Assembly: GCA_017979445.1 (NCBI GenBank)
Contig: CM030704.1
Location: forward strand, 12,941,658-13,005,657
Length of the DNA stretch: 64,000 nt
Reading direction: 5' to 3'
From: Akebia trifoliata
Lineage: Eukaryota; Streptophyta; Magnoliopsida; Ranunculales; Lardizabalaceae
In this document: positions 56,901-62,984 of the stretch, piece after piece
Layout of the letters: each line of letters starts with the position of its first letter
How positions within the stretch are numbered: position 1 is the stretch's first letter
Notes under the pieces: model-generated
Told to the model about the DNA's origin: nothing
What the model saw: the letters and a program-made list of their open reading frames with translations, nothing else
Databases searched by the model: none
Position numbers and translations under genes: made by a program

Positions 56901-59525
56901 ATAAATAAATAAAAAAGAACTAATTAAGAAGAAATTCACTTGGCCTCTGAGACATTCTTGAGCATGACCATTGATGTTCCACGCTCCTTTACTATACGCT
57001 CATCATTTGGCAAATTGAAGGCAACAGTTTGAGGACCCTTCACATCCTGACAAGATGATAAAACTTATCAACCTTTGTCAATATATTACAATGCCAATTT
57101 TATTTTATCAGAGCAAAGAGAACATGAAGTCATGTAGGAAAAGGGAATAATAAATCATAATTAAAATAACAAGAATATATCTATGAAAAGGAATACCAAC
57201 TATCAACTAAGAACAATGGGATTTGAATCAACATTATTATTATTATTTATAAATCAAGATATAAGGTATATTAAGTAACATTGTTTCAACCATGTGAATC
57301 ACAACAATATCCGTCTTCCTATTCTTTATATCTGCAACAAAATAGGAAAAATAAATTAGAGTTCATGAATAATTTTCTCATAGTTCTGTTTCCGATGTTT
57401 CCAATTTCTTTGATATGGGAATGCACAATCTATGTGTGCTTCACCCGAAATCTGCTAACATCAGCAGATGATGATGTCAGCATTCATATGGCTGACATCA
57501 GCCCTCGTAGCTTGTGATGGATTGGAAGAAAAAAAATTGCTCCTCTTGCTGAGATCAACTCTCTGATACCAAGTTGTAGAACAGATCTGAAGAAGAATGG
57601 AAAAGAAAAAATAGAGATAGAAGAGAGAAAAGATTAGGGAGAAATAATATGAGATTAGGGTTTAATCAACCATTCTCTCAGTATTTTTATAAAACGTTTC
57701 CATAATTGCAATATACTCCCCATTCTACTAATTATTGTGTTAGACCTCCTCTAACATGATCATATTAAATAACTTAGCTACTTCTACAATTATGACTGAA
57801 TTTTGGACAAAATGAAATGCAAGAACCTTTTGACACTAGTCCTTGTGGAACAGAAAATATTTCACAATATTTTCACCAAGTTACCAAAAACTTTTAATAC
57901 CTTATATTCAACATCCAATCCAAATTGAATTTCGATAACACAGAAGCTATGATATCATCATCTATCAAATCTAAGTTACCCCAAACTTTAATCAATTATA
58001 GACTATCAAAAACAAATGAAGAAACAAAAAAGCCCTATGGTAGCAATGTCCAACTACGTCACAAAATGAGCATGTATTGGGATCCATGTATAATATGGTT
58101 CAGTTGTACAAAATAATATTTAAGAAAACATAGAATATTTTTAAGCTTTATAATAACAAATAATACTACATTAAAATATACCAAAAATAAATTACATATT
58201 CATCTTCCAGTAATTAAAGAGGTCCAACACATTAATAGTTGGACCTATATTTGTAACTGATACCTATAAATGTACCCAAGCCCTAGAACATTGTATCAAA
58301 TATGTCAACTATTAACAAGGTGCACTTGTGATACAATGTATCGTTACTGTTGTATCATTGTATCACAATCACAATATTAGACAATCAAGATTGGTGATAA
58401 TTAGCAAGTGCAAGCTAGCTTCGTTGGTAAAGTCTTTGGGTAATGATACCATAGACTTGGGTTCAATTCCACCAACACCAAGCAACTGATCTCATTGAAA
58501 AAAATAGATTGGTAATAATTAGGATTAGAAAATTATGATTATTTGCTTTTCCATATTCAGACTTTTGTAGTGTTCTACATAGAACAATCAATTTGGGTCA
58601 ATGTAATCACCCTACTAACAATAATAAACACATTCTATCAAAATGCAACTACCAAAGACAACTCACAAAAATCATTATCAAATAATCATTTGTTCCAACC
58701 CTGTCATTTATCCACTCGTTTTAGATGTAGAAAGAATATGGAAATTAATTATGTAAGAGTTACAGACATAGTATGGCTAAGATAATTCCTTCTGGTAAAA
58801 TTGTACCTATAAATCTCGTGTATGGCCTCAGTTGCATGAGCACGAGAACGGATAAAAAAAACTCTTGTCCTTGAAAGGTTAATTAATTGGAGCAGGAAAC
58901 ATTATACGTGATATTAGAACTTTAAAATAGGTTGTGCAACATCGAAGTTTAGCCTACTCATTGTATATGAAAAATCTAAACATCTAACAATAATTAGAAT
59001 AAAAGATAAAGAAGCATAAATAATTTAAAAAAAATAAAAATAAAAAACTCATGGCTCTAAAAATGAACTATAAAAATCTTGGAAGTGATAACTAGGGGCT
59101 GTGAAGTTTTGTAAGCAAAATTCCAAAGCAGAAGCAGCACCGTTCGAAACAACTGAATTTAATACCCTTGCATTGTGTGGCATGCATGCTTAGTTAAGGA
59201 GGATTCTTCTTGTTTGGATAAAAGTATTCATCAATAGAAAATAACCCTAAAGAACTAAGAACTCACCCCAGCATTGTAAACAAGTTGAATCACACGAATG
59301 GGAGCAGCAACCACCTCTTTTGATTTGTAGCGATCATCCAATGGTAGACTTTGTTCCAAAATCTAGTCAAATATTGTTATTGTTAAACTAAATAAATATA
59401 TAATAACAAAGCCAAGGGAAGTGGGTCGATGATGCCTTTAAATTTACCTGCAAATGATCTCCAAAGAGTTTAACTTGAGATGTTGCTTCATCATCTCGTA
59501 TTCCAATGAATGCTTCAAATGTAGC
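23936..59525 (-). CDS. NUDX3: Nudix hydrolase 3 / dipeptidyl-peptidase III-like protein, C-terminal nine exons
   Basis: Nine minus-strand exons joined in frame encode the last 309 residues of a peptidase-M49-like protein of the plant Nudix hydrolase 3 type; in that family an N-terminal Nudix domain is fused to a DPP III-like metallopeptidase domain. Visible motifs are HECCHG (zinc-binding HEXXH, 56665-56679) and, in the next exon, LEEAKADIVGLWAL, carrying the downstream zinc-ligand glutamate. All eight internal junctions are GT-AG and all phases agree, with no stop or frameshift, so the gene looks functional. Full-length homologues have roughly 770 residues, so about 460 residues, including the Nudix domain, must lie beyond 64000. 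Introns from 5' to 3' are 85, 2220, 163, 11772, 19570, 94, 87 and 669 bp. The two giant ones hold nested retroelements. No promoter is in the window. Confidence 0.93.
24597..24628 (+). repeat. AAT/AAAT microsatellite in the last intron
   Basis: Runs of aataataat passing into aaataaataaa. Confidence 0.85.
24668..24814 (-). CDS. NUDX3: NUDX3-like exon h
   Basis: 147 nt, phase 0; VEGAVEGLSREILTIQAKGD through RVALDRLEKIK. Acceptor aaag, donor gtatgg. Confidence 0.93.
24902..24992 (-). CDS. NUDX3: NUDX3-like exon g
   Basis: 91 nt; completes Gly, then KGQALQFNWLFEKGAF and SDGTFSVNFAE. Acceptor ccag, donor gtacca. Confidence 0.93.
25087..25181 (-). CDS. NUDX3: NUDX3-like exon f
   Basis: 95 nt; GLLPKTLVKSMYVSFLAGCF then RSIRFGLDEAH plus a split Gly codon. 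Acceptor gcag, donor gtagtt. Confidence 0.93.
25182..25860. other. Intron sequence, nothing recognised
   Basis: Start of the 19.6-kb intron; AT-rich, no repeat family identified. Confidence 0.4.
25861..26253 (-). pseudogene. RTE-type LINE remnant, C-terminal side
   Basis: Broken minus-strand frames show the RT tail of plant RTE LINEs: GEIEIDSFLRIKAIWVMGRC, FERKIL and FYRNLVRLDYVLW-like pieces, MRMLRWMSG, VYENVGVALIGDK and SRLRWFDHL. Copia C1 starts immediately after, and the upstream part of the LINE lies at 37190-37430. Confidence 0.65.
26254..26389 (+). mobile_element. C1 5' LTR
   Basis: TGTTGAATAAC to ctctcaattca, matching 37055-37189. The end is at 26384 or 26389. It includes the duplicated phrase cctaattagggcttagtaatt. 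Confidence 0.85.
26393..26405 (+). promoter_or_regulatory. C1 primer binding site
   Basis: TGGTATCAAAGCC, one change from the initiator-methionine tRNA site TGGTATCAGAGCC used by many plant copia elements. Confidence 0.8.
26406..27063 (+). repeat. C1 leader with degenerate tgcgacarcaac repeats
   Basis: The leader contains about ten degenerate copies of a phrase such as cttgcgacaatagttg / cctgcgatagcaactg, several followed by ggggtgcctttg. The leaders of C4 and C5 have similar repeats. Confidence 0.6.
27064..28735 (+). pseudogene. C1 gag, interrupted by a hAT MITE
   Basis: Starts ATG at 27064 (MASETSFSSITSNSDG; LKLDGPNYLLWARSVEMFI). It is broken at 27275 by the MITE and resumes at 28081 (QWFANNSMVRS, stop in place of Trp, LVTSMQPH; SQIWESTKSIYSQRQN; EISRLLQGDSSITTYISQL). 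The Cys-His zinc knuckle CDHCGKLGHVKVCC is at about 28665-28706. Several stops follow. Confidence 0.82.
27275..28080. mobile_element. hAT-type MITE, 806 bp
   Basis: Terminal inverted repeats TAGGGGTGTCAATGGATA and (reverse complement of the right end) TAGGGCTGTCAACGGATA match at 16 of 18 positions. The flanking 8-bp duplication is ACCTACAC (27267-27274) versus ACCTACGC (28081-28088). Subterminal regions are rich in ttcggattcgaattcgg in both orientations. The centre (about 27590-27800) is a GC-richer segment with CT microsatellites, unlike the rest, possibly captured sequence. No transposase is visible. Confidence 0.88.
28895..28985 (+). pseudogene. C1 protease remnant
   Basis: PWIIYSGAQ matches the copia protease active-site region W-I-I-D-S-G-A, with Tyr in place of the catalytic Asp and a frameshift right after. 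Confidence 0.65.
29300..29900 (+). pseudogene. C1 integrase remnant
   Basis: Zinc region MHWHLHLDHISFGYLKHMF with YETCQLAKH, then core DLIQPNVWGPSPVAS and RYFVLFINDHSRTTWVY. The first Asp of the usual HSDVWGP is Asn here, and the RSDNGTEY motif reads RSNYGTKY. ERKNRHILEITRALS and SYWADAVLTVVYLIN follow. A dead enzyme. Confidence 0.82.
30206..30718 (+). pseudogene. C1 RT, N-terminal part
   Basis: Pro/Ser-rich linker, then KWRATVIDELNALKETQN, a stop, and ELVPLPPGSKF, WVFTIKHNPDGSI, YKARLVAKGHAQ, the start of the copia RT. It is split at 30718 by element D and continues at 35734 with TYG. Confidence 0.85.
30719..31189 (-). mobile_element. Element D, left 3' LTR
   Basis: 471 bp; minus-strand TGTGTGGAGGG to GACCTCTACA. 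A purine tract (cgagaggggg on the minus strand, 31190-31203) precedes it. Contains a degenerate CT run near 30910. Confidence 0.85.
31395..31935 (-). repeat. Two 63-bp tandem arrays in element D
   Basis: Array 1: the cttggatcc anchor at 31447, 31514, 31577 and 31640 (63-67 bp). Array 2: accttattagag at 31748, 31811, 31874 and 31936 (62-63 bp) with ctcacctcatagagtgac. Both recur in inverted orientation in the second copy. Confidence 0.85.
31936..32687 (-). other. Element D internal, non-coding
   Basis: Sequence shared in part (to about 32050) with the inverted copy; the rest holds repeated aagccccc/agccccca phrases. No gene is seen. Confidence 0.4.
32688..33230 (-). pseudogene. Captured PPR-like gene fragment with a 111-bp duplication
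   Basis: The minus-strand frame from ATG at 33146 reads MEGIKGLIVRGRVPRLARYG then EGKIDDANRVFDEMRRR, which has the look of a pentatricopeptide repeat segment (xxxxxA..VFDEM). Sequence upstream to about 33230 also reads like coding DNA in two frames. The frame then runs into two 111-bp near-identical tandem copies (32745-32968) with RTNMIFPNLFNGFMT in each. Nothing here belongs to a retrotransposon, so I infer host-gene capture by element D. The PPR call is from motif only. Confidence 0.5.
33681..33697 (-). promoter_or_regulatory. Element D primer binding site
   Basis: Minus-strand TGGCGCCGTCCGTGGGA, two bases after the 5' LTR end. Its first nine bases (TGGCGCCGT) are complementary to the 3' end of plant tRNA-Asp as known from other elements; the rest is not. 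Confidence 0.75.
33700..34183 (-). mobile_element. Element D, 5' LTR
   Basis: 484 bp from minus-strand TGTGTGGAGG (34183) to GATCTCCACA (33700), followed by the primer site. Its U3 start touches the CCA of the tRNA-like sequence. Confidence 0.87.
34184..34258 (-). tRNA. tRNA-Asp(GTC)-like sequence with CCA, acceptor stem damaged
   Basis: On the minus strand, 34258 to 34187 gives 72 nt with the order of tRNA-Asp: GTCATTG, D arm with agtatagtggtgagtat, anticodon arm cccgcCTGTCACgcggg (anticodon GTC), T arm ctgggTTTGATCcctgg. The 3' acceptor strand cagccga pairs poorly with gtcattg, so it is probably not a working gene. It is followed by CCA (34186-34184) and then the LTR start. Plant tRNA genes do not encode CCA, so this may derive from a mature tRNA copied into DNA; a chance CCA cannot be excluded. 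Confidence 0.75.
34263..35274 (+). mobile_element. Element D, inverted second copy, internal part
   Basis: Reverse complement of 31190-32050, ending at the purine tract tttgagaggggg (35262-35273). Contains both 63-bp tandem arrays (34370-34690 and 34690-35050). The 5' part, primer site and 5' LTR are absent. Confidence 0.85.
35275..35728 (+). mobile_element. Element D, right 3' LTR
   Basis: 454 bp, TGTGTGGAGGG to GACCTCCACA, inverted relative to the LTR at 30719. Confidence 0.87.
35734..37043 (+). pseudogene. C1 RT (C-terminal part) and RNase H
   Basis: Continues after element D: AKMTTIRVLFSIAV, GWPLFQLDIKNAFLNGDL, SLYGLKQAPRAWSKHF, FVDDIVLIGDD (the YVDD-type RT site), LEHLNYFLGIEIA, then QYQLLVGKLIYLS, RILKYLKGYPGHG and RNase H with NRRSTSRYC, WCSKKQDVISRFNVELEY and QLADILIKGI. 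It has several frameshifts and stops, but long open stretches remain. Confidence 0.88.
37043..37054 (+). promoter_or_regulatory. C1 polypurine tract
   Basis: ttgagagagag directly before the 3' LTR. Confidence 0.75.
37055..37189 (+). mobile_element. C1 3' LTR
   Basis: TGTTGAATAAC to ctctcaatca, close to the 5' LTR with a handful of differences; the last bases are uncertain. Confidence 0.85.
37190..37430 (-). pseudogene. RTE-type LINE remnant, RT part
   Basis: The minus strand reads PKGFRINRTKTEYIVCNLSD, matching the KGFRISRTKTEY pattern of plant RTE RTs. It is the upstream portion of the LINE piece at 25861-26253, from which C1 separates it. Confidence 0.65.
37431..38573. other. Intron sequence
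   Basis: No gene recognised. Contains a (CA)n microsatellite at 37802-37820 and a tattttttattttttattt run near 38070. Confidence 0.4.
38574..39775 (+). mobile_element. LTR-like 5' part of a Sirevirus-like copia remnant (C2)
   Basis: Non-coding sequence with short palindromic cggtgccaccga motifs at about 38878, 38997 and 39017. It ends in gcaagtgcctctatgaactt acacttaaatgaat, a phrase that recurs at 43739-43776. A deletion joins it to the RNase H end at 39776. The start is a guess from a TGTT at 38574. Confidence 0.4.
39776..40052 (+). pseudogene. C2 copia RNase H, C-terminal fragment
   Basis: One plus frame reads KQMLLNYGISQD, CNNTSAIDISKNPV, a stop, HSQTKHIDIQHHFIREL, KYVPIESQLADILTKPLD and RFAHFRKSIGVCSF with a terminal stop, which is the end of a copia RNase H of the Sirevirus type. 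Confidence 0.8.
40053..40699 (+). other. C2 downstream region with CGGTGNCACCG palindromes
   Basis: Non-coding; short palindrome copies cggtgctaccga, ggtgccaccga and cgccaccga at about 40440, 40477 and 40498, matching those at 38878-39020. Sireviruses are known for repeated short palindromes in non-coding regions. Confidence 0.45.
40787..42529 (-). mobile_element. Solo LTR of the Ogre family
   Basis: A complete 1743-bp reverse LTR, TGTAGACACC at 42529 to GGGCGCTTTCA at 40787, flanked by the 5-bp duplication CATAT (40782-40786 and 42530-42534). No internal sequence adjoins it, the mark of LTR-LTR recombination. Confidence 0.93.
41387..41394 (-). promoter_or_regulatory. TATA box of the solo LTR
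   Basis: Minus-strand TATAAATA, followed by ggagcctccacaccctattttcgtat as in the other LTR copies. Confidence 0.55.
43193..43233 (+). repeat. C/A homopolymer tract
   Basis: A run of about 12 C followed by about 28 A. Confidence 0.9.
43461..43995 (+). mobile_element. C2 3' end, LTR-like
   Basis: Contains the gcaagtacctctatgaactt phrase shared with 39743 and ends cctattcaccccctctagg, a common LTR end of Sirevirus-like copia elements. The exact boundaries are not resolved. Confidence 0.4.
43996..44751. other. Intron sequence before exon e
   Basis: No gene or repeat recognised. Poly-T near 44702-44715. Confidence 0.4.
44752..44835 (-). CDS. NUDX3: NUDX3-like exon e with the catalytic glutamate motif
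   Basis: 84 nt, phase 0; reads ELQELHSALEEAKAD then IVGLWALKFLINQ. EEAKAD (44791-44808) corresponds to the EECRAE/ECKAD motif that supplies the third zinc ligand in M49 enzymes. It is isolated between introns of 11.8 and 19.6 kb. Confidence 0.93.
44836..45379. other. Intron sequence
   Basis: AT-rich; a poly-A near 45175. Nothing recognised. Confidence 0.35.
45380..45720 (-). pseudogene. RTE-type LINE 3' end
   Basis: The minus strand reads GRPKRVWIEIVKVDM and WRNKIHLADPKSLV then stop, the highly typical C-terminus of plant RTE LINEs. The following minus-strand phrase, wherein a taa-rich tail would be expected, has lost the usual ttg repeats. Confidence 0.7.
45815..46400. repeat. 181-bp tandem repeat, about three copies
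   Basis: cacttaagtgggtgacat at 45866, cactcaagtgggtgccat at 46047 and cttaagtagatgtcac at 46229 give a 181-182-bp period. Each unit has ggNattacatgtcc and catttatgataagaacggggNagaag. Confidence 0.8.
46401..47459. other. Unassigned, with promoter-like LTR fragments
   Basis: A plus-strand ctatataaattt at about 46538 is followed by a CT-rich leader and aaaccctaatttct. A minus-strand ctttataaatagggg (about 47240) is followed by a pyrimidine-poor leader. Both look like LTR promoter regions in opposite directions, but no LTR pair was found. Confidence 0.3.
47460..48960 (+). pseudogene. C3 protease and integrase remnants
   Basis: SAFVASTSSSS then WVIDSSVIDHMTGESHGF (protease site, DSG changed to DSS). 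Pre-integrase region with LNCVVIFYHSHCIFQE and GGLYYLDAP, then LWHANLGHV. Integrase core has ELIHSDVWGPS and CSDNGGGYVSH, both with their Asp, and TPQENGIAKHKNRHLLGVTR with the Glu. Repeated frameshifts and stops. Confidence 0.82.
49114..49118. repeat. Target duplication of C4, left copy
   Basis: TTATC, repeated at 54625-54629. Confidence 0.8.
49119..49284 (+). mobile_element. C4 5' LTR
   Basis: 166 bp, TATTGGAAATAATC to CAATTCTACT, directly followed by the primer site. A few substitutions separate it from the 3' LTR. Confidence 0.92.
49285..49297 (+). promoter_or_regulatory. C4 primer binding site
   Basis: TGGTATAAGAGCC, one change from the initiator-methionine tRNA site. Confidence 0.85.
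49298..50202 (+). repeat. C4 leader with degenerate gcgacagcag repeats
   Basis: Between about 49660 and 50120 there are more than ten variants of tgcaacagcagtaggaNtg / tgcgacaagtctgttgg, spaced roughly 35-60 bp. The same kind of leader occurs in C1 and C5. Confidence 0.65.
50203..51090 (+). pseudogene. C4 gag
   Basis: Starts ATG at 50203 (MTTNPKPKNS). A 38-bp tandem duplication (aatccaaagcctaagaattc repeated at 50212 and 50250) shifts the frame. Then QRITTALLDGQNFQSWSRS, SMEQHIYTMFMYHES, a second frameshift, and NDSRIYELYRHIAQATQGTR, FLRSQWEELFHYEF. The zinc knuckle CSHCGKISHEKARY (last Cys changed to Tyr) is near 51030. C5 has an intact counterpart of the first part. Confidence 0.85.
51345..52480 (+). 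pseudogene. C4 protease and integrase
   Basis: Protease VIDSDAFDHMTGESSHF (DSG read as DSD). Pre-integrase region LNCSVTFFPTHYIFQDL and DGLYLFGP. Integrase DLVHSGVWAPSPVTAF, where Gly replaces the first catalytic Asp, YYVTFIDDYSRYTWIY, LRSDNGGEYIS, and YTPEQNRVGNARIAIL with a frameshift close to the Glu. Confidence 0.85.
52780..54430 (+). pseudogene. C4 RT and RNase H
   Basis: RT: ALRKGKWGYITDHPI, RYKARLLVKGYTQTAGKDF in shifted frames, QFDVKNAYLNENLIEV, DDVQWIDRVKMFSG, LKFLGIEVACYRRG-like. RNase H region: YQRLVGRLIYLTKTRPNLTF, RILRYLKSHPSLGFFY, DRRSTSDFCIFHGDN. Numerous stops. Confidence 0.82.
54459..54624 (+). mobile_element. C4 3' LTR
   Basis: 166 bp, TATTGGAAATAATC to CAATTCTTCT, preceded by the purine-rich gcttgaggag and followed by TTATC. 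Confidence 0.92.
54630..56138 (+). pseudogene. C3 RT and RNase H
   Basis: HPKWKAKMNEEMNALQRNHT, GKHIISYHWVFAMNHNLDS, YKACLVARGFTQS, then RT with LVYVDEIILIGND (VDD changed to VDE), EVKDLGSLKYSLGLKV and RNase H with DVDWAGATTDRRSTSGYYAF and KSKKQHVDTHLSIEAEYR. Several frameshifts and stops. Confidence 0.85.
56139..56149 (+). promoter_or_regulatory. C3 polypurine tract
   Basis: ttgagggggag immediately before TGTTGGTGTTTG. Confidence 0.8.
56150..56230 (+). mobile_element. C3 3' LTR, start
   Basis: Begins TGTTGGTGTTTGTATTG after the purine tract. Without a 5' copy its end cannot be set; it may extend toward 56500. Confidence 0.5.
56231..56607. other. End of C3 LTR and/or intron before exon d
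   Basis: No further feature recognised. Confidence 0.3.
56608..56776 (-). CDS. NUDX3: NUDX3-like exon d with the HEXXH zinc motif
   Basis: 169 nt; contains FKHILQPIAG, FNSFFTHTICHECCHGIG and PNGQKSTVRL. The HECCH zinc-binding core is at 56665-56679. Acceptor ccag, donor gtgaga. An 11.8-kb intron follows. Confidence 0.95.
56940..57046 (-). CDS. NUDX3: NUDX3-like exon c
   Basis: 107 nt; contains DVKGPQTVAFNLPNDERIV and RGTSMVMLKNVSEA. Ends in phase 2 and is completed by the next exon. Acceptor tcag, donor gtgaat. Confidence 0.93.
57570..57583 (-). promoter_or_regulatory. Copia-type primer binding site
   Basis: Minus-strand TTGGTATCAGAGAG, matching the initiator-methionine tRNA site, one base after an LTR end. 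Confidence 0.7.
57585..57756 (-). mobile_element. Copia/TRIM-type LTR fragment, 172 bp
   Basis: On the minus strand TGTTAGAGGAGG (57756) to CTGTTCTACA (57585), with a TATA-like ttttataaaaatac, aaaccctaatct and a CT-rich leader, followed by the primer site. No partner LTR or coding region found; lies in the 2.2-kb intron. Confidence 0.6.
57757..58399. other. Intron sequence
   Basis: AT-rich, nothing recognised. Confidence 0.35.
58400..58505 (+). mobile_element. tRNA-derived SINE fragment
   Basis: aagctagcttcgttggtaaa resembles an RNA polymerase III A box and gggttcaattcc a B box, 35-40 bases apart, followed by caccaacaccaagcaactga and an A-rich tail (58494-58504). This is the usual head of plant tRNA-related SINEs. 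Confidence 0.5.
58506..59266. other. Intron sequence
   Basis: AT-rich, nothing recognised. Confidence 0.35.
59267..59362 (-). CDS. NUDX3: NUDX3-like exon b
   Basis: 96 nt, phase 0; contains KSKEVVAAPIRVIQLVYNAG. Acceptor ctag, donor gtgagt. Confidence 0.92.
59448..59525 (-). CDS. NUDX3: NUDX3-like exon a
   Basis: 78 nt, phase 0 at both ends; begins ATFEAFIGIRDDEA and ends KLFGDHLQ. Acceptor ctag, donor gtaaat. The upstream exon is not found in the 4.5 kb to the window end. Confidence 0.92.
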
Positions 59526-60639
59526 CTAGAAAATATGTAACGCAACCAATAAGTGACACAATGAAACCTAATAGGAAATGAATGATATGAAATATCTGTA
59601 CAGAAAACTAAGTGAAACAAGTGAAAGACGAACTGCTTCAAATGTATATAAGCAAAGGAACACATCTGCACATCTTGGGATAACCAAACTACATATAAAT
59701 AGAGAAAGAAAGAAGCTCCAAACCACCCAATTAACTTTTTGATGGACGAATAAATGTCATCACTAAATTCATCTAATCGAGATGACCAGCCAGCGTTGAT
59801 TGAAAATATATACTTATGATATTCCTTCACAAACAATTCGAGCATGAGCTGTAATACAATTTTAGAAGTAGAGGATAAGGTGTTTTCTTGCTAAGATTCC
59901 TTTGATGAGGTGTCCCTTAAAATAGTGGCCCCATTTCAACCCCCATTTTGGCTGGCTGCAACATGTAGAGGATTTACATATCTACCATGTAAAGCAGAAT
60001 TTAACCAAAATTCCACAAATAGTACATCCTTCCTAAATTTACATGTCTTTGATCTCCTCATCATCTGAAGGAAACCGAATTCTTTCCAAACCAAACTTGA
60101 AAAAAGTCCAAATTAAAGCTGAATTTCAAGCTTTGACTGCATTACAAGAGGGACTTGGCCAAAGATCCCTTCCTACAATACTAACATTGAAGCATCATTG
60201 TGGAGGTGTGAATAGACCTTGAAAGCATGGACAGAGGATAGGTTAACTTGTTTTGTTTTGTATTACAATTTGCAATGTATAATCATGCCACGAGGTGTTT
60301 GTCTGCTAAAGTCATACTGCATAGATTTAGTCTTGGTCCTAATTATCTTAAAACCATCAATTTCTAAATGCATCTCTGCATGGACGACGCATTTACTTCT
60401 GTTGTAGTTCAACCAACCAAGACTAAAAAATCAATAAATACTATGCACCATAGGATCAATTATTCCATCAATCACTTGTGCAAAAAGATGTGGACTTAGG
60501 TTGATCGTTAGTGTAACTCTACTATAACTGGAAACTTATTTATCTTACCACCAATTGTTCTAACACTATAACAACCCCAACAAAAATATGCTTAACAATG
60601 TCATGCAGGACAGTGAAGGAAGAAAAGGAAAAAAGGGTG
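59526..60639. other. Start of a >4.4-kb upstream intron
   Basis: No NUDX3-like exon was found here. A stretch at 59740-59845 (minus) reads FVKEYHKYIFSINAGW in one open frame but matches no family I know. Confidence 0.35.
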
Positions 60640-60990
60640 CTTAGGGGATGTGGTTGGGGATTTGGGTAAGGATTAAGGATTTGGGCAACAATAGGAAAAG
60701 GGTTTCCAAAATCCCAATTGGCTGTTGAAATGTCAAATGCCAAAGTTTTGTAAATTACGATAATTTTGTTGGGGTTGGATAAGGGTTAAAGGAAAAGGGT
60801 TTATAGGATAAGGATTAAAGGTTAAGAAAATGGATAAAGGGTTAAGGGTTGAAGAAAAGAGTTTTCAAGAAAATCAAGATTCAAGAATCAAAGTCAAAGA
60901 ATTCAAGAATCAAAATTCAAGAAATCAAGAATCAAAAATTCAAGATATCTTGAAAAATCAAGAAAACATAATTTATGGATTGGTTTCTTA
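60640..60990 (+). repeat. Purine-rich low-complexity tract
   Basis: Degenerate ggattaaggNtt/aaagggtt units followed by repeated attcaagaatcaaaa units. Confidence 0.75.
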
Positions 60991-62542
60991 AAAGGATTAA
61001 AGGTTTCTTGATGGTATCTTGATCTCCTACAAATAAACAAAAAAAATTATAGAAAAAATGGATTGAGGAAGAAGATAGAAGATAATAAAAAGATTAAAGA
61101 AAACGATATATTAACCTTGGACTCCCCCAATGATTTCTATGGCATCAACCATATTGAATGCCCCAATATTCAAAACAAGAAAACAATTCTGTTTTTTTAT
61201 TCATTCATCAACTATATTTGAAATCAATTATAATAGTCATATATATAGGTTAGACTGAAAACCCTAATTCTAAAATTATAAAAAAAAAATTGACACTTCT
61301 GATCTGAAGATGCAAATCTCGTGTAAAATTGATACCCAACCAGTATTTTGACTATAACTTTCTCAAAACTAATCGGAATTCCAAAATCTTGAGCTCATTG
61401 GATAGGTATCTGAACAACCTTTTAAACAACACCAAAATAAACTAAATACAATAAGTAAAGTACAATAATTAAAATAAAATAAAATACTAAAACTAAAACA
61501 TTACCCAAATAGGTTAGGCCCACGAACTTAGATGTCCCCATCACTATGTCACTAAATTTTTTGAGATAAGGCTTTCTTGATGATGCTGATGACTTGTTTT
61601 ACTCCACTTTTTCGTAATACCAACAAAATTAACTTTCAAGTAATGTATTACTAAGTTAGTAAACCCGTGTCTAATATGTTATCTTTTCTCGAAACTTCTC
61701 CATTTTTCTATGTAATAAGGAGGTAGCCTCAAAAGTAAACGTTCTTGACATAAATCCAAACTGGTTATGATACAACTGTTTTTTGTCTTTACTTTTTCAC
61801 CATCACTATGCTCCCATAATTTGTAGCGTGACTCATAGGTTTTATCCCACAAAAATTTGTGAAAGTTTTCCCAACACCCTTGTTCTAATAAATAGGAGCT
61901 CTAGAAGTTCTCCATTTACCAGACATCTCCTTAGACTACAAAAGCATATTAAACAACTTAGTTAACAATCCTAATCCTATTTATTTCATGCACTTTCAAA
62001 CCTCCATTGGAATATCAACTGGACGTGAATTCTTTCCTACAGTTGTAGGCATGGTTCAAAGTTTCGTTCTATTTTGAAATATTTCGGTGGAAAATCCGAT
62101 TTCAACTCAAAGTGGAACATAAAACATTGAATGATTTGGGAATGTTTCAAAGTATCACAAAATGTCTCAGAATGTTTTAGACGAGACCATCTTGGTTTTT
62201 CTCTTGATCAAGACATTGCGATCAGAAGAGATTATAAACCTCGGTTCTAAGAACCTTCTACCCTTTATGTGTTTCCATACCCTTTCATGCTTTAGAATTC
62301 CGCTCCAACGTAGTGAAATAAAAAAAAATTAAAATTTATCCACAATAGCCATTCCCAGCTCAAGTACCCACAAGTCCCCTCCCCTCACGCAAGCACTTGC
62401 TTCATGTACCTAAGGTCTTTCCTATCTTCACCTTAGCCAAATCTTCTTTAACCTCTGAAACCCTAATCTTATAACGTGAGTTTGTCTTGTTGACTAGAGT
62501 CATTTGTCTTGGACAGATGGGAAAAGGAATTTCTCTTATTCT
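60991..62542. other. Unassigned intron sequence
   Basis: AT-rich; nothing I can support as a gene or complete repeat. Confidence 0.3.
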
Positions 62543-62714
62543 TGTTGAAAATAATTTAGTTATTTGCTATTTTAGTCTTAATTTCTTAGTAGTGATAGTA
62601 TTTTATTTAATTATTATTCTTAAAGGCTTTTCTGTAATTTGACCTTTTTAATCAATATAAATTTCTGTCAAGCTCTCAAAAAGAGGTTTGACACAATTAT
62701 TCTCAAATTCTTCT
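62543..62714 (+). mobile_element. C5 5' LTR
   Basis: 172 bp, TGTTGAAAATAATTTAG to AAATTCTTCT, followed directly by the primer site. Confidence 0.85.
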
Positions 62715-62727
62715 TGGTATCAGAGCC
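62715..62727 (+). promoter_or_regulatory. C5 primer binding site
   Basis: TGGTATCAGAGCC, exact copia initiator-methionine tRNA site. Confidence 0.9.
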
Positions 62728-62984
62728 AAGGAAATTTCTCCTTTCTTTTTTTCTTCTCTTCACTCCTAAATCCTAATCTAGAATGAATCTCATTCGATCT
62801 TCTCCCCTTTGGGGGTATTTTCTATATATTTTTTTCTTGTTTTATCACATGCTGCAATAATGCGCTGTGTTTATACCCTATCCTAGGGTTTATTTCTTCG
62901 TAACAACCAATTGGTTTTTTGTTTTTGTTCTATAAACATTGTTATTAGAACCTGCACCCAGATGACAGCCCTAAGAGTTTCAGA

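Noticed and set aside
59732..59845. Minus-strand open stretch FVKEYHKYIFSINAGW as a further exon of the host gene.
   Set aside because: It does not fit the sequence expected upstream of exon a in the family, and no acceptor/donor pair joins it in phase.
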